The notes under the pieces are model-generated. The model did not search any database, was not told the origin of the DNA, and saw only the letters and a program-made list of their open reading frames with translations. Source: Hyperoplus lanceolatus (taxonomy: Eukaryota; Chordata; Actinopteri; Uranoscopiformes; Ammodytidae). From it: a stretch of 64,000 bases of DNA. Made by a program: the position numbers and the translations under genes. The stretch lies in the NCBI GenBank assembly GCA_026929865.2, contig CM049398.1, positions 20,435,501 through 20,499,500 of the forward strand. The letters are read 5' to 3'. This document shows positions 1 through 11,829 of this stretch, piece after piece. Position 1 is the first letter of the stretch. Each line of letters starts with the position of its first letter.

Positions 1-1040
1 GTTCTGAGTGTGTCTATGTGTGGACAGTTTCTCTTTTCTTTCTGTCTTTGGTCAATATCCATTAGGCTGAGGCACAGTGAAAGCCATGGAGAGAAATGAG
101 AATGAGTAGACGGGAGAGGAGAGGATGGAGAGGGAAAACAACATATTGGTGTTGAACCATGACATGCCATGATCTCAACAAATTTAGCCCAGTACTTACA
201 CTGATGAGAATCCACATGTACTTTGGAGTGGTTGTTATAGTTCAAGTGCTCTGAGGAGGTGTTTACTGATGAGACTTGGGTTGTCTGCTTTTGATCACAC
301 ATTCAAAGAAAGCAATACAAATGTTTCTAGTAATCCAAATTAGTAAATTGCACCTGGAACTGAGCCTAGTGTGCCTCTTTTAATCTGTGTCAAACTGTAT
401 TTGAATCAGATCAGAAACCATTTAAATTCATATGCTGGTATTTCAGGCACATCAATCTATTTGAATTGTACTGCAAAAATAATCACTACAATACAACATC
501 AGTCCATATATTGATACTCCACTTTTCTATATTGCATCAACCACAGCATCCAGATCACAGCATCTTATGCTCTCTACACTATTCCTTTGGTGTCCTTTTA
601 TTCAACCAGGCAGCTCAATGTCAAACCATTTCCACTTTAGAAAGACCACCAACCGAACAGAGATGTTCTAAGGAGTTAGATAGAGAGCGCTCTCTGATGC
701 AGTTTCCAAACCCCCGGACTACTTACGATCAATGCCATTATAGCACCAAGGATTTGTGAGTTTGCGTGTGTGTGTATTTGTGTGTATGTACTTAGAAACC
801 AGTGGTAGGCACTGAGCTAGTTAACCCATCTGTCTGAGATGTGCTTTTCAGACCCTCCTGACTATTATAATCAATGCTTATTCAAGTGTATGTCTCTGAG
901 CATGTCTGCATGTGTGATGAGTTTCTGTCTATGTCCACTAGACCAGCTGGCGTTGTATGCATTATCTAAAAACCTGATGTCCTGTCATGTGCCACCGACC
1001 GCAACAGACCTCTGCGGGAGGCTTCCCTAAGTGTCAGTAG

Positions 1041-1117
1041 TGTTGTTGTTGTTGTTGTTGTTGTTGTTGGTGCGTGTGCGGCTGTGTGCGTGTGTGTGTT
1101 TGTGTGTGTGTGTGTGT
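1041..1117. repeat. compound (TTG)n and (TG)n microsatellite
   Basis: A run of about ten TTG units is followed after a short spacer by an interrupted TG tract. The ORFs that cross it on both strands are poly-Val/Leu or poly-Thr/His artefacts. Confidence 0.95.
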
Positions 1118-1412
1118 TATCATGTATTTTCTGCACCTTACAACATATTTGCTTTACTATGTATAAATGCACAAAGTAACAAGACATTACAAAAGGCAAA
1201 GATTATACCAAACTACGGGTGTGCATGTGGACACGTCCTAACCGTTTAGGAGAAATTAATAAACGAAAACCTATTTTTTTTAATTTTTTTTTTTAAGTTT
1301 TGAAAATTGTTTCAATATGTTCAGGAGACACGCATTCATTCATTTAACATCAGCAATAAAAAATACTATTTGGGGATGATACAAACTAGTCTTCAGAATC
1401 TGTCTCTCCCTC

Positions 1413-1439
1413 TGTGTGTGTGTGTGTGTGTGTGTGTGT
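1413..1439. repeat. (TG)n microsatellite
   Basis: Uninterrupted TG dinucleotide run of about 13 units. Confidence 0.95.
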
Positions 1440-1755
1440 CAGCAAGCACTGCAGACACACAACAGACACACATGCACGCCTGCACACATACACACGGGGA
1501 GTCGCCGTCGGGCTCCAGTCACAGCCTCAGGAAGACTGATGAAAGATAACCTGAAGAATGAAGTTACCCAGTTGACGTGAACTACACTCGTAAGTAGCTT
1601 CAGTGCATTAAACCTTCAAAAGTAAAAACTTTATAACACCTGTTCAACCTGCAGGTGGACATGTAGGCTAGTTGTGCGATCGGCTATGTTAATCTGGAAA
1701 TGAATGAAGGTGATAATGAAGGGGAACCAACACGTGTGTGTGTGGATACAGGCGA

Positions 1756-1761
<6 letters not shown>

Positions 1762-1792
<31 letters not shown>
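1762..1792. repeat. (TG)n microsatellite
   Basis: Uninterrupted TG run of about 15 units. It sits about 350 bp from the previous TG tract. Confidence 0.95.
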
Positions 1793-1797
<5 letters not shown>

Positions 1798-3208
1798 CGG
1801 CGCTTCTGACGGAAGCGGTCAACGTTCACACCCCTATACCAAACTGCTATTCATTTGACATACTGTACCTGTATTTGCACATGTCTATTCACACATAGCA
1901 TATGGGTGTGTATGTAGCCCTTTAGAATGTTCCTAATTTGAAAATGCCAGTATGTTCATTCTTCTCTGAGATGTTATGCCTTCATTAAATGGTGATAGTG
2001 GATAAAGGACAGCAAATGCGGCAGGGAGGGAGCCAACTGATATCCCCAGCTGGATTTGAAACGGGTACATTGCGGTTCATGGTCAGCTTCTAAACCTGTA
2101 TTCTTTTTTATTCGCAAGCATTTGGTTAGGGAACATTGTACCTATTGGTTAAATTTAGAAAAAAATCCAAACTTGACTTGAAGGACAGCCTGTAATTTTG
2201 TTTTTCTTCATTAACATTGAATTGCAGCAACAGTGTTTCCCTGACCTAACTGAAGTACCTTTGTTGCATGAACCTCTCCACACGGGAGCAGGACATGTGT
2301 TTTGTATACACAATCCACTCCAATCCAGGCAACTCGCCAATACAAAATGGACTATTTTCTACACTAGAAAAAGATTGCCAGGGCACATGGTGTAAGCATA
2401 TATAATGTATTATAATTGGGAACATCATCTCTAGTGCAAAAACACAATTTCAAGGAGATGGTTGTTTTTTAATTAAGTACACTTAACTATTACGTTTGTG
2501 TCTGTGCAGAATGTGTCAATATAAAGTCACACCATTGTTCAAGGCCTTACCTATCATAATCATCATACTTTACAAATTTGAGAACATACATATATGTAAG
2601 TTGCATGTGCAGTTCTAATCTGTTCATCCTTTTGTGAAATTGAAACTGAAATTAAACATAAACAATGACTGTTAACGGCTGAGCGGGAGCTGCGGATGGC
2701 TGCTGAGTCTCAAGCTCCTTGTCATCTTTGCTTTTTTATTTTATTTTACTTTTTCTCTCTTTTTTGCAACATGCAAAGTCTTACTAAAATATCACTAACT
2801 CATCAGCTGTCCTACAAATGTTGCTCAAACATTTGACCATGTTTACACTCCCTTCCATGAATGATGTAATCCACACAAGGCTCCTGAACATGACATGAGG
2901 CATCCCAGGCAGAGCTTTCAAGGTGTGTGCAGATCAGCGGACATTTTTAACATGTCACTTCTTCAGTCCCTAGCCCCCACGCATTTTATCGTTTTAAATT
3001 CACCGTTGCCTGAAACCTGAAACCCTATCCACTGGAGTGTGTTCCAGAAATGCTGAGGCAGTGGTATGAGCTGACAGTTGATGTAATAATCCCTTCCTCT
3101 CTCCGGTGATAGTTTCCTCAGTTTGACATATAGGGTCTTTTTTATGGTCCAGAGGGGACTTTAAGCATCAGACAGTTGGATGGGATAAATACTCCTGAAA
3201 AAGTAGTA

Positions 3209-3705
3209 GGGGAGAGTGGGGTGAGTTGTGCCAGGGGGGAAGTAGTTGTTTCTAGAAAACTGTAGACGAAATTGGTCCAAGTGACCACATATTTTTGAAG
3301 AGCCATCCATTTGACTCATCCTGTAAAGTAGGGCGACACATGGAATGAGATGTAAGCACATTAAAGCTCAAAAAGCTGTTATTTGCCTTTCAAAGTAAAA
3401 TGTCTATGATCAAGGTTTTTTGATAATTGTATTTGAACAATTATAGACACGTTTGAAAACATTTGAAACATGTTTTAGTGCTTTAGCATGCTACATTATG
3501 AGTCTATACAATGTGCACAATGTTAGCCCTAAACTGCTGCATCGTGCTAGGGGTTGAGGTGATTTGTGTCAAAAGGGCCTGGGGTGAGTTATGCCAATGA
3601 CATGGCTGTATACGCTGGTCACACACAATAAAGTGATTGTCTACAGTAGCTCAGAAGAGACATCTCCATTCCACTTAACGACACCACTGAGGAGTTCAGC
3701 TGGCC

Positions 3706-3736
<31 letters not shown>

Positions 3737-4160
3737 CTTTGTCATTGTGAGCTTTGCAGGTAAAACCCCTTAGACCTGCTAGGCCTTGTTTAAGAAAATT
3801 GACCATAAATCTTTGTAAACTATTTACTTTATTTAGTAAATAAATCTTAAATGAGTAGTTTGCTGATGGATGTATCTTGCTAAATGACTTTATGAGATGT
3901 ATATCAAAGGCACAATTTACCCCAACGTATTCTCTCCAAAGGCACAACCACGCACCGGGGGCAAGTTGTGCCACAAGACCACTTTTTTTTCCCAAAAGCA
4001 ATATTTCTTAAACAGTTTATTTCAGATCCAAAGTTATTGTTGCCAGGGATGCACCAAATCCTGAAATATACACACCTATGTAAGTTGGAAACATTACTGT
4101 CAAGGCCTCACTTTAAAGTGACTTTGAGAAAAAAGTTGCACAACTCACCCCACTCTCCCC
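3209..4160 (+). mobile_element. TA-flanked DNA transposon remnant, copy A (pogo/Tc1-like size class)
   Basis: The termini are inverted: GGGGAGAGTGGGGTGAGTTG at the left and its complement ending CCCCACTCTCCCC at the right. The left flank is TA; the right flank starts TT, so the expected TA duplication looks mutated on that side. The inner sequence is homologous, in inverted orientation, to the element at 40812-41932. At 3621-3772 both copies keep a relic of the same coding exon. It reads KVIVYSSSEE, then an acidic run (ten Asp here, made by a (GAT)n expansion), then DFVIVSFAGK and a GTAAAA donor-like sequence. Acidic tails followed by a DFVIV-type segment are familiar to me from the C-terminus of fish DDE transposases, but I cannot name the family with certainty. 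Most of the transposase gene is missing, so this copy is non-autonomous. Confidence 0.7.
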
Positions 4161-5354
4161 TTTATGCTATAGATATAATATGGGTCATAAGCAGAAGCAG
4201 CTGTGGCACAGAGGACAAAGAAGTGAGAGTGAGTAGTCTATCAATGAAAAAAATCAAGCTTAAGCCTTACACGTATTGAATCAAGTACATTTGTATTGAA
4301 ATAGGTCATACGCTTTCACTGTATTTGCATGTTTCAGTCAAATTTACCCCAACCAATGACCAGCATCTAGCTAAATAATTTACTTATACAGAGCTCTTTA
4401 AAGCATTGTGTCTGCCTCCAGACTTAAACGCCCACTACAAAAAACACACACTTAACCTATGGTGTGGGAGCATTGCAAGATTTTAAGGGTTAATAGATGT
4501 CTTTTTCAAAACCTACCTTAAGCACCTTTGATTCTGCTATAAATCACACATTGCAGTGTCTGGATGCAGGATGAGTGAGGAAACATTGAGTGTGGGATAA
4601 GATGGTTGAGTGTGTGCATGTGTGTCTGTTCTTCTTTGTGTCCAGGTTGATCTAGAGAATTCTATTCACCTCACATTCTCCTCAACACACAAGAGCAAAG
4701 AGAAGTCAATTTGATTTTTTTTTCAATCACACGAAAGCTTGCAGTGTACGCACACACACACACACACACACAAGCTGACTGCAGACCACTGCTTCTCGTC
4801 TGCCATTTCTTCACTGTCTTTGGTTTGTGGTTCTTTGGATAATGGACTCGACACATAAAATGTCCATAGACCAGCAGACTCAGGATATAGAGACTGGAAA
4901 CATGAATTAATAACTGATCAGTAGCAGTAGCTGAGCTCTCATGCATGTTTAGCAATTATTTACTGTAAGTGCTTTCAAAGATGCTGTACACATTATCTGA
5001 CGTAAATGCAAATGCACTCTAGGTGCATCATTATCACTTGTAAGATAACAAGCTAAGACACTCATGAGTTAGTATTTGTCGGACTCAATTATCAGAGCTG
5101 TTGTAGCTCTGATAGGTAGGGTTACTTTCCCCTCACTGTTTGGGGAAAATGGGTTAAAGGATACATATTTGATATGTTTTAATCTTGAAAAACACCTATG
5201 TTAATTATCTGAAGTCATTTAACATGCATTGTACATGCACTATACAAAGCTGAGACCCATAAGAGTACTTACTTAGTAAGATATTAATAGTGAGTTCTTA
5301 AGCATCATACAACTGAAATCAGTGTACATGTATGTGAGTGTGGAAGTCTAAGTT
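4161..5354. other. non-coding sequence
   Basis: No gene or transposon end recognised. Contains a (CA)n tract at 4750-4772. Confidence 0.5.
4750..4772. repeat. (CA)n microsatellite
   Basis: Perfect CA run of about 11 units. Confidence 0.9.
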
Positions 5355-6083
5355 CTGGGCTCTAGACTGCGACCAAATGCTCGCATTTTGCGACAATTTT
5401 TAGAGACAGTGCGAGTAGTTTTTAAAACTAGGGGCACGCGCACGAACGGAAAATTCGCCGACATTTGTATCATTATTATTAGTACTTTGAGAGAGAGAGA
5501 GAGAAGTCCGCGACTGATCAGTTAAACCAGGGTTTCTCAACGGGGGCGGTACCGCCCCCTGGGGGGCGTTCGTACAACCTAGGGGGGCGCTGGGACCAGG
5601 CTGGGACACGAGAGCTTTTTTTTTATTTTTTTTTTTAATAAATATATTTTAAACGTTCTTAAAAATCTTATAAATCTTTTGACTGCAAAAATAGGCAGCC
5701 AGCCAATCAAAGCCTTAGCGGCAGAGGAATCAGCCAATCACAGACTAGTATAATGACGTTTACTGATATTGCTAATGCTAGCGCAGCGAGATTCAAACTT
5801 AAACTAACTATTGTCTCTGAGGTGGAGAAAACAGAGTAATCAGCCAAAGCATGGAGTTAACTAACACACAAGCAGAACCATGTTAAAGACACAACTCTCA
5901 TATGTTGGAGAGAGACGATATACTAAACGCTGTGCACCGCGAGAGGCTCACTGAAGCCCTGTACAGCAGCAAAGCACAGCTACGTCATGAGCGCTAGTTC
6001 GCGGGATAACAGTTCAACAACCAATGAAAACGTACACAATTCATTGTAACATATTCAACTTTAATAACATAACAAAAACAAAC

Positions 6084-6710
6084 ATGGCGGATAGCAAGAA
6101 AAAGTGCCAGCAGTACAATGCCAATTACATTAGTTATGGATTTATCCTGTCACCGATGAACACCACTTTACCAATGTGCCTGCTCTGCGATCAGTTGTTC
6201 TCTAATGAGGCCATGAAACCCTCGCGACTACAGGAACATTTAGTGAAAAAACATCCCGAAAAATCAGCTGAAGATCCATCCTACTTTAAGTCTCTGAGGG
6301 ATCAACATTCAAGACGGCCCACCATCAACTCTCTGTTCGCCCGGAACGTCAATCAAAGCGAAAGCGGGTTGGTGGCGTCCTTCAACATCGCTTTATTAAT
6401 TGCTAAGTCTGGTTTACCGTTCACTGTGGGTGAGTCTTTGGTAATTCCGGCAATAAAAGAAGCAATATCGACAGTCATGGAGCGGGATGCTGCGCCAGTC
6501 ATCAAAGCCATCCCGCTCAGTAACGATACTGTTGCCCGGCGCATACGGGAGATGTCGCTCGACACTGAGCAGCAGCTGTGTGCCACCCTGCGTGCGTGTC
6601 CCTTCAGCATCCAGTTAGATGAGACAACAACTGCCGACAACAATGCCCTCTTAATGGGCTGTGTTCGGTACATGTCTGGGGGGGATCTCAAGGATTACAA
6701 CCAATGCTGA
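6084..6710 (+). pseudogene. truncated hAT transposase (BED finger plus start of catalytic core)
   Basis: I chose the ATG at 6084 (MADSKKK), because the frame upstream of it lies in the AT-rich leader. An atypical BED-type zinc finger follows: CLLCDQLFSNEAMK, then HLVKKH, so CxxC ... HxxxxH. After it come the helical region seen in ZBED5/SCAND3/FAM200-like hAT proteins and the segment IQLDETTTADN, which holds the first catalytic Asp. The frame ends at 6710 after about 209 residues; full-length relatives are near 600 residues. The second Asp, the insertion domain and the C-terminal dimerisation domain are absent, consistent with an internal deletion ending near the GT tract at 6882. In intact relatives the product binds its own terminal repeats and cuts DNA in the nucleus. 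Confidence 0.8.
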
Positions 6711-6879
6711 TAGTGTTTTTTTCTTTTTATGCAACCAGCCACCTGACAGTGGGTTAAATCTGCCTATCATAGAACAGGCTCATATTGGGATTTTTTTTTA
6801 ATAATTCTTATAAGAAACCAAAACAGCACAGAAAATATGTTTTATTGTTGATAGAGGATGTAGCCAAAACATATTCTTA

Positions 6880-6881
<2 letters not shown>

Positions 6882-6911
<30 letters not shown>
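6882..6911. repeat. (GT)n microsatellite
   Basis: Perfect GT run of 15 units inside the hAT element, near its right end. Confidence 0.9.
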
Positions 6912-6913
<2 letters not shown>

Positions 6914-7858
6914 AGAGTATCTTGGTAAGGTTAGGGGGGCGTTTGCTCAAAAAAGGTGGAGAACCACTGAGTTAAACGATCAACAGCGCGGATCACGTAA
7001 CCTACTCTCATCTCAGTGTCCCGCTGTCGTCACGTCTTTAACATGTTGCCAACTGGTGACTTTTTCCGCTATACCTGCCGACTTTGTTAGATTTATTTTT
7101 TAACCGCGCGCTCAAGAGCAGAGTAGCAACGGAGCTGCTACTCCTCACCGCTGACAGCACTCAGTCACACGGGCAGTCTGATAGAAACCCCCCGCCACCT
7201 GCAGCAGCCAGCAGACAGCACCGTGTGTCAGGGGACGTTTGTGAAGACCAAAATTGTTTGATATGTCCACATTCAATAGGCCACTGCATATCTATAAAAA
7301 GCTAACCTTGTAGTAATATGGCAACAAAAAAGTGTGTAAAGTGAGTTTGGAAATATGTAAATAGGCCTAGTTAATTTGTAAACTACCTGGTCAGCATTTT
7401 CTGTTCATTTTGCGTCTTTCAGAATAGCATAGGCTATAATGCAAATTAGTTGATAATGTCACCTAGCTCCTACTAGTTACTTTTGGGCCAATAACTAGGC
7501 TATTTTCCTGGAGTCAGCAGAGATAGAGTAGGACAAATCAGAGGGCTTGGATGTAGAGGTGGTTGTGGTGAAAATGGGCACAAAAAAAAATCCTTTTCCT
7601 AAAGGAATGTCTGAAGAATTTCACATGGTGATGCAAAATCGAAAACACAATGAACAGTATCATCTGTTGTCAGTGTGGTCCAAAACATGCTGGCAATACA
7701 ATATCAATAGGCCTAATATAGTTCAAATTGGGAAACATTTTAATAGATGCGTTGCAGGTCTATTTAATGTTTGCTCCTAAATTTTCTGCTTGCGCCCCTA
7801 AAAATTCTGAGTTAGGGGCGCCAGTGCTCCTAGTAAAATAGATTAGTCTGGAGCCCTG

Positions 7859-8789
7859 AAGTTGGTTGGTGGGTAGGTGGTTAAAGAGTGGAGATGGGTG
7901 TGGGGAGGTAATTGCATTGGAGCGGTTGATGGGGAAAATCTGGAGCAACGTTTGGTGGACTGAGGTGGGCTTGCATGTGGGTGATTGTAGGTGCCTTAGT
8001 TTATTTAAGAACACGTGTATATATTGTCAATATTGCATTCCACAGCCTCTAATACAACCGGCAATGTTGTTATATAATTTGAAAAACACGCTTACGCTGA
8101 ATGGCCAATTACCCTTTAATCTTAATTTCTTCTTCCTTAATTACAGCCTAAAACTTCCCAAATCAACCTGCTATATATAATCAGTTATTCATTGCAAGGC
8201 GGTGAGATTTCTACGGAAAACAGTGATGTCGATAAGGAGGACTTAAGGTTTTACTTAAGTATAAATGAAACATGATAGACTTTACTTCAGTACAAAGCAC
8301 TCTGGGCAGGTGTTTTGCTGTTACATCAACAAGGCTGCTGTTTAAAGGATTCACATGTTTTCTGTTTGTACGATGGACAAAATGTGTCAACTATATTTAG
8401 TTTAAGTGAAGCAAGCTGGTTACCTGGTAACATATTACGGCCTCTACACACATCCTGCATCTACAGTACCTCTGGAGCGCATCGCCTTCCTTTACTGCTG
8501 CCTCTCTCGTGCTTTTTTCGGCCACACATGGAACGTCTCAGCAGCTGCTTCTAAAAGCCCTGTCTTTCTACATAGTGTGTTCATAGAAAATTCCCATTAA
8601 AAATTAAGTTATTTCGTGTCATTTATGATGTATATGATTTATTTTAATCCGTTTGCCTTGGGCATATTCTTTAGGCTTCAGCATTATAGTCATAAATAAT
8701 AAAAATAAATTCACATTAAATAAGACCAAACAAGCTACATATCATATTCCACAACGTGGGGGAAAAGGAGAGGATATTCCAGCTCATAC
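7859..8789. other. non-coding sequence
   Basis: No gene, exon or transposon terminus recognised. It is AT-rich toward its right end. Confidence 0.45.
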
Positions 8790-10230
8790 AAGCATATTAT
8801 TTTTTTTTTTTTTTTTTTTTATTATTATTCTTCCGGACAATTACACATAATACATAATTTTCACATTGCATATTCATACATATTACTTTGTGTTATCGTC
8901 CGAAGGGTAGCAGGAGAAGCCAAAGGCTTATCGAGTCCCGCCCCCACTGCCATAAGATTCAGATACACAGATACACAGCTACTACAGTTAGAACACATTT
9001 TTTTTTTCTTTTTAAGAAGATTCATTCTAATACACAAATAATTTTAGGTCTCTATTTTCCTCTCTCCCTGTGACAATGCAGATATGGCCTTGTCCATTTC
9101 TTCTCTAGTAGCCTAAACACCTCTGCAAAAGTATTCAAAACAGTCAGTGTGTCTGCTGACCTCGGCTACAGTCCCATAACATGCAGTGTATTTACAAATT
9201 CTTCAGTCAGAGAAAGTCTTCCAATTTTAACTCGGGTGTTCTGAACACACAGCTGATAATTAACATGTATCTTTCATTTAAATTTCAATAGTCACACATT
9301 CCATTAGGTTATCAATAGCAGAGCACATTGTATTTACAATTTCAAACCTTATATTATGACACAAACCAGTTTAAATCCCTTTAATTCAAAGACCATGCCA
9401 ACTTTAATTCAAATTGTCCATGCTATGTCATTTGTAATAATGTAATAATGTCATTTGGGTCTGATAATCTAGGTTCCTCGTAAAGATTAGCTAATAACTC
9501 CAGACTTTCATGATAATTTATCCCTTCAGTTATGTTGCTCATTCTTGCTGCTTGGGTTGATCAGGTCCTCTTCCCTCCGGAATTGAACCAGATCCTCCTC
9601 CGTTCTGATTTGCACAATTTTAGCTTCTTCGGGTGTAGCTCCATTCATTTTGATGAAGATTCTTCCATCTCTTGTCCATGTTTGTTGGACCCGTCCACAT
9701 TTTTTTAACCCTCTTGCTTGGTAGGCCAGATTAGCATTTCTCTTGGTTAAGTTTTCTCTCATTCCAATTTGTTCGCCTTTAAGCTTCTTGCCTTGACTGA
9801 GCAAATTTATCTTATGCTTTCTACTCACAAATTTCAGAATAACAGCACGCTTTTTGGCCAATTTTCCCTTCAGGAGAAGAAAACAAGACTCCACGTTCTC
9901 CAGATCCAGACTAATGCCTTTGCTTCTCAGGAACCTTTCAACCTGGTTATCCACCGACACATTCCTTGTATCGCCCTCTTCTTCTCCACTCACGGCAGCT
10001 ACATACGACCTTGGTTTAATGTCCAAACCAGTTATTATCACATCTCTGTTTTTTGCTTGTTGATCTTGGTCATCAATTTTATCTCCAAGCTCTTTCAAGA
10101 GCTGATCTTTCTTCACATTCACGGCTTGAAGTTGACATATGATACCACCAAAACATATCTGCCCAAACAGAGGGCACACACGTCCAAGCACGCTCTTGTG
10201 CACATCTCTGCGCCCACTAGTGGCAATGTG
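8790..10230 (-). mobile_element. degenerate LINE-type retrotransposon fragment
   Basis: Read on the minus strand, an ORF1-like frame (10203-9526) is followed by about 700 bp of decayed sequence. It ends in an A-rich tail, seen on the plus strand as a T run near 8802-8820 next to ATT repeats. The sequence just before the tail contains ATAAGCCTTTGGCTTCTCC, a motif I associate with fish LINE 3' regions but cannot assign to a clade. Boundaries are approximate, and no target-site duplication was found. Confidence 0.5.
9526..10203 (-). pseudogene. retrotransposon ORF1-like protein (RRM-like nucleic-acid chaperone domain)
   Basis: A 225-codon frame. The middle has QQAKNRDVIITGLDI, an RRM-like first strand after a short coiled-coil stretch. 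The C-terminal half has the ordered motifs RAVILKFVSRKHKINLL, KRNANLAYQAR, QQTWTRDGRIFIKM and EEAKIVQIRTEEDL. This C-terminal pattern recurs in ORF1-type proteins of metazoan LINEs and in baculovirus FP-like C-terminal domains. Such proteins bind retrotransposon RNA. The first 25 or so residues (before QLQAVNVKKDQ) look non-homologous, so the true start is probably lost. No intact endonuclease or reverse transcriptase follows downstream. The clade is not assigned. Confidence 0.55.
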
Positions 10231-10322
10231 TAGTCAGCTTGCTGTAGGTCGTTGTCAATTAATTGAATGAGTCAGTGAGTATGTACTAATGAGCTTAAGG
10301 GCCTGATGACAAATGACTGTCC

Positions 10323-10325
<3 letters not shown>

Positions 10326-10352
<27 letters not shown>
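10326..10352. repeat. (CA)n microsatellite
   Basis: Perfect CA run of about 13 units. Confidence 0.9.
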
Positions 10353-10357
<5 letters not shown>

Positions 10358-11829
10358 GCATCACTGGTACCTGCTGCATTTGTGCCAATTAAATGCCGAA
10401 CTAATGAGTCAGATCAGGGAGGTTAAGTTCAAAGACATTGCAGACATGGTTCATTTAGTCATCACTCCTTCTTTCTCTCTTCCACACAGTCCTGTTCTCT
10501 TTATACTCTTTCTCATTGAAGTATTTTCCTTGTGGCTCATTCATACACGTCTATTTTTTTAAACTCCCTTATCCTTTTTAATTTTTTTCCTCCCCTTCAG
10601 TATATATCACGGTATGATTTTATTTTGTCTCACTCTCTTTTTCTGATCTTTTGTTTTGTTGTTTTTGCTGCATCATTCCAACTCTCTTAACTCCTTCCCG
10701 GTCTGCACACTTTGTTCTGCTGCCATATTTCCTTATTTTCCTTGTCTCCATTCTTCCTCCTCTTTGTTTTCTTTAACTGTTCAGTCTTATGCTTTTGTTT
10801 TCTCCTTCCCTCCATCCCTTCCTTGCCCTGCCTCCTGGAAATTTTGCGTAGCTCAGCAGAAAAACCCGCCCGACCCCTTAACCCTTTGATTGGCGATAGC
10901 AGTTGTTTTCATCAGCATCCCAAATGGATGTTTAATTATCCTGCGATACACACCCATAGCCCCACCTCCGGGTCCCATTCTCTTCCGATGTCCTCCGTCC
11001 ACTATCCCCCTTCCTCTACAGCCCCTCACATGGACTGCAGATCTTCACGGATGGAGAGACGAGTAATTAAAAAAAAGTCTAATGACACACATGGACAGAA
11101 AGAGTGTGAGGGGAAGGACAGTAGAAAAAGAGAGGCGGAGATGCAGGCAAAGAAAGAGGGAAGAGGATGAGAGGAAAGGGGCACTGGGTTCAGGGAGGGG
11201 TGGTGCAGGGAGGAACAGGGGCAAAGATAAACAGAACAGGATGAGGAGAAAAAGAGAGGAGGGGATCTCGATGGTAAGCAGGGATAAGAGATCGCAGATG
11301 GATTGCATCCCCCAACACTCAACGTAATATGAGTAAACTGAGTTGTTATTAATGACTGAGTTTGCATCATGTGCTTGCATGAGCTTAATATGGTTCTAAG
11401 CTGCTTGGCAGTTTTGGTGATTTCCTGATTTGACAGCAGCTGCGAGAGGCTATACAATCATAACATATTTCATCATCATCAAATATCAATACTTGCAGTG
11501 CGCTTTCATTCATTTAGCCATTTCTTTAACCCTAGTGCCTCCCTTACTTTTGTGTTACACTGGAGACCCTCGCGGCCACAAGAAGCCACTCCCAATTAAC
11601 TTCCATATAAACCTTATACAATAATGTTATTTTTTACTTTTTTTATAAACCATTTACTCCATTTGAGCTCTGTATATACATATTTAATATTAGTTGATTT
11701 TCGTTTGCTTTTAATGCTTAAAATGATTGGTTTTGTGTCAAAGTTAGTATTTTTTTCCCCTAAAAACGAAAAAAAAAAAAAATCTGATATAATAGATGCA
11801 GAGTTGATTTTTTTTAAAGTGGAATAACT
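10353..11829. other. non-coding; pyrimidine-rich then purine-rich blocks
   Basis: The segment 10470-10860 is strongly pyrimidine-rich. About 11090-11290 is strongly purine-rich (AG) on the same strand. The long antisense ORFs over the purine block are Ser/Leu/Pro-rich artefacts of that composition. No gene was recognised. Confidence 0.5.

Larger units (their letters stand above)
1..3208. other. non-coding sequence with microsatellites
   Basis: No open reading frame here resembles a known protein, and no transposon end was recognised. The stretch is AT-rich with several TG/CA tracts, which create spurious short ORFs on both strands. It could be intronic or intergenic; no splice-flanked exon was recognised. 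Confidence 0.5.
5528..6969 (+). mobile_element. hAT element (Charlie/ZBED-like), internally deleted
   Basis: Termini are CAGGGTTTCTC at the left and GAGAACCACTG at the right, imperfect inverted repeats of the hAT type. They are flanked by a perfect 8-bp target-site duplication AGTTAAAC at 5520-5527 and 6970-6977. The element is inserted into the larger element 5355-7858. It carries the 5' third of a hAT transposase gene on the plus strand; the catalytic remainder is gone, so it cannot mobilise itself. GC-rich paired stretches lie just inside each end, for example the run around 5545-5590 and 6933-6945. Confidence 0.9.
5355..7858. mobile_element. non-autonomous hAT-like element (outer of a nested pair)
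   Basis: The left terminus CTGGGCTCTAGACTGCGA and the right terminus GATTAGTCTGGAGCCCTG are imperfect inverted repeats. Directly outside both termini is AAGTT, a 5-bp direct repeat; I do not see an 8-bp duplication. The left terminus resembles that of the element at 19164-21822 (CAGGGCTGTACAGTGCGAC), which has a clean 8-bp duplication, so I infer the same broad hAT group. No transposase is recognisable outside the inserted element at 5528-6969. Removing that insertion leaves about 1.05 kb of host element. Confidence 0.6.

Noticed and set aside
5355-7858. 8-bp target duplication for the outer hAT-like element
   Set aside because: Only AAGTT is shared directly at both ends; a longer duplication is not supported.
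11026-11457. 143-codon minus-strand frame, Ser/Leu/Pro-rich
   Set aside because: Open only because the plus strand is a purine-rich block.
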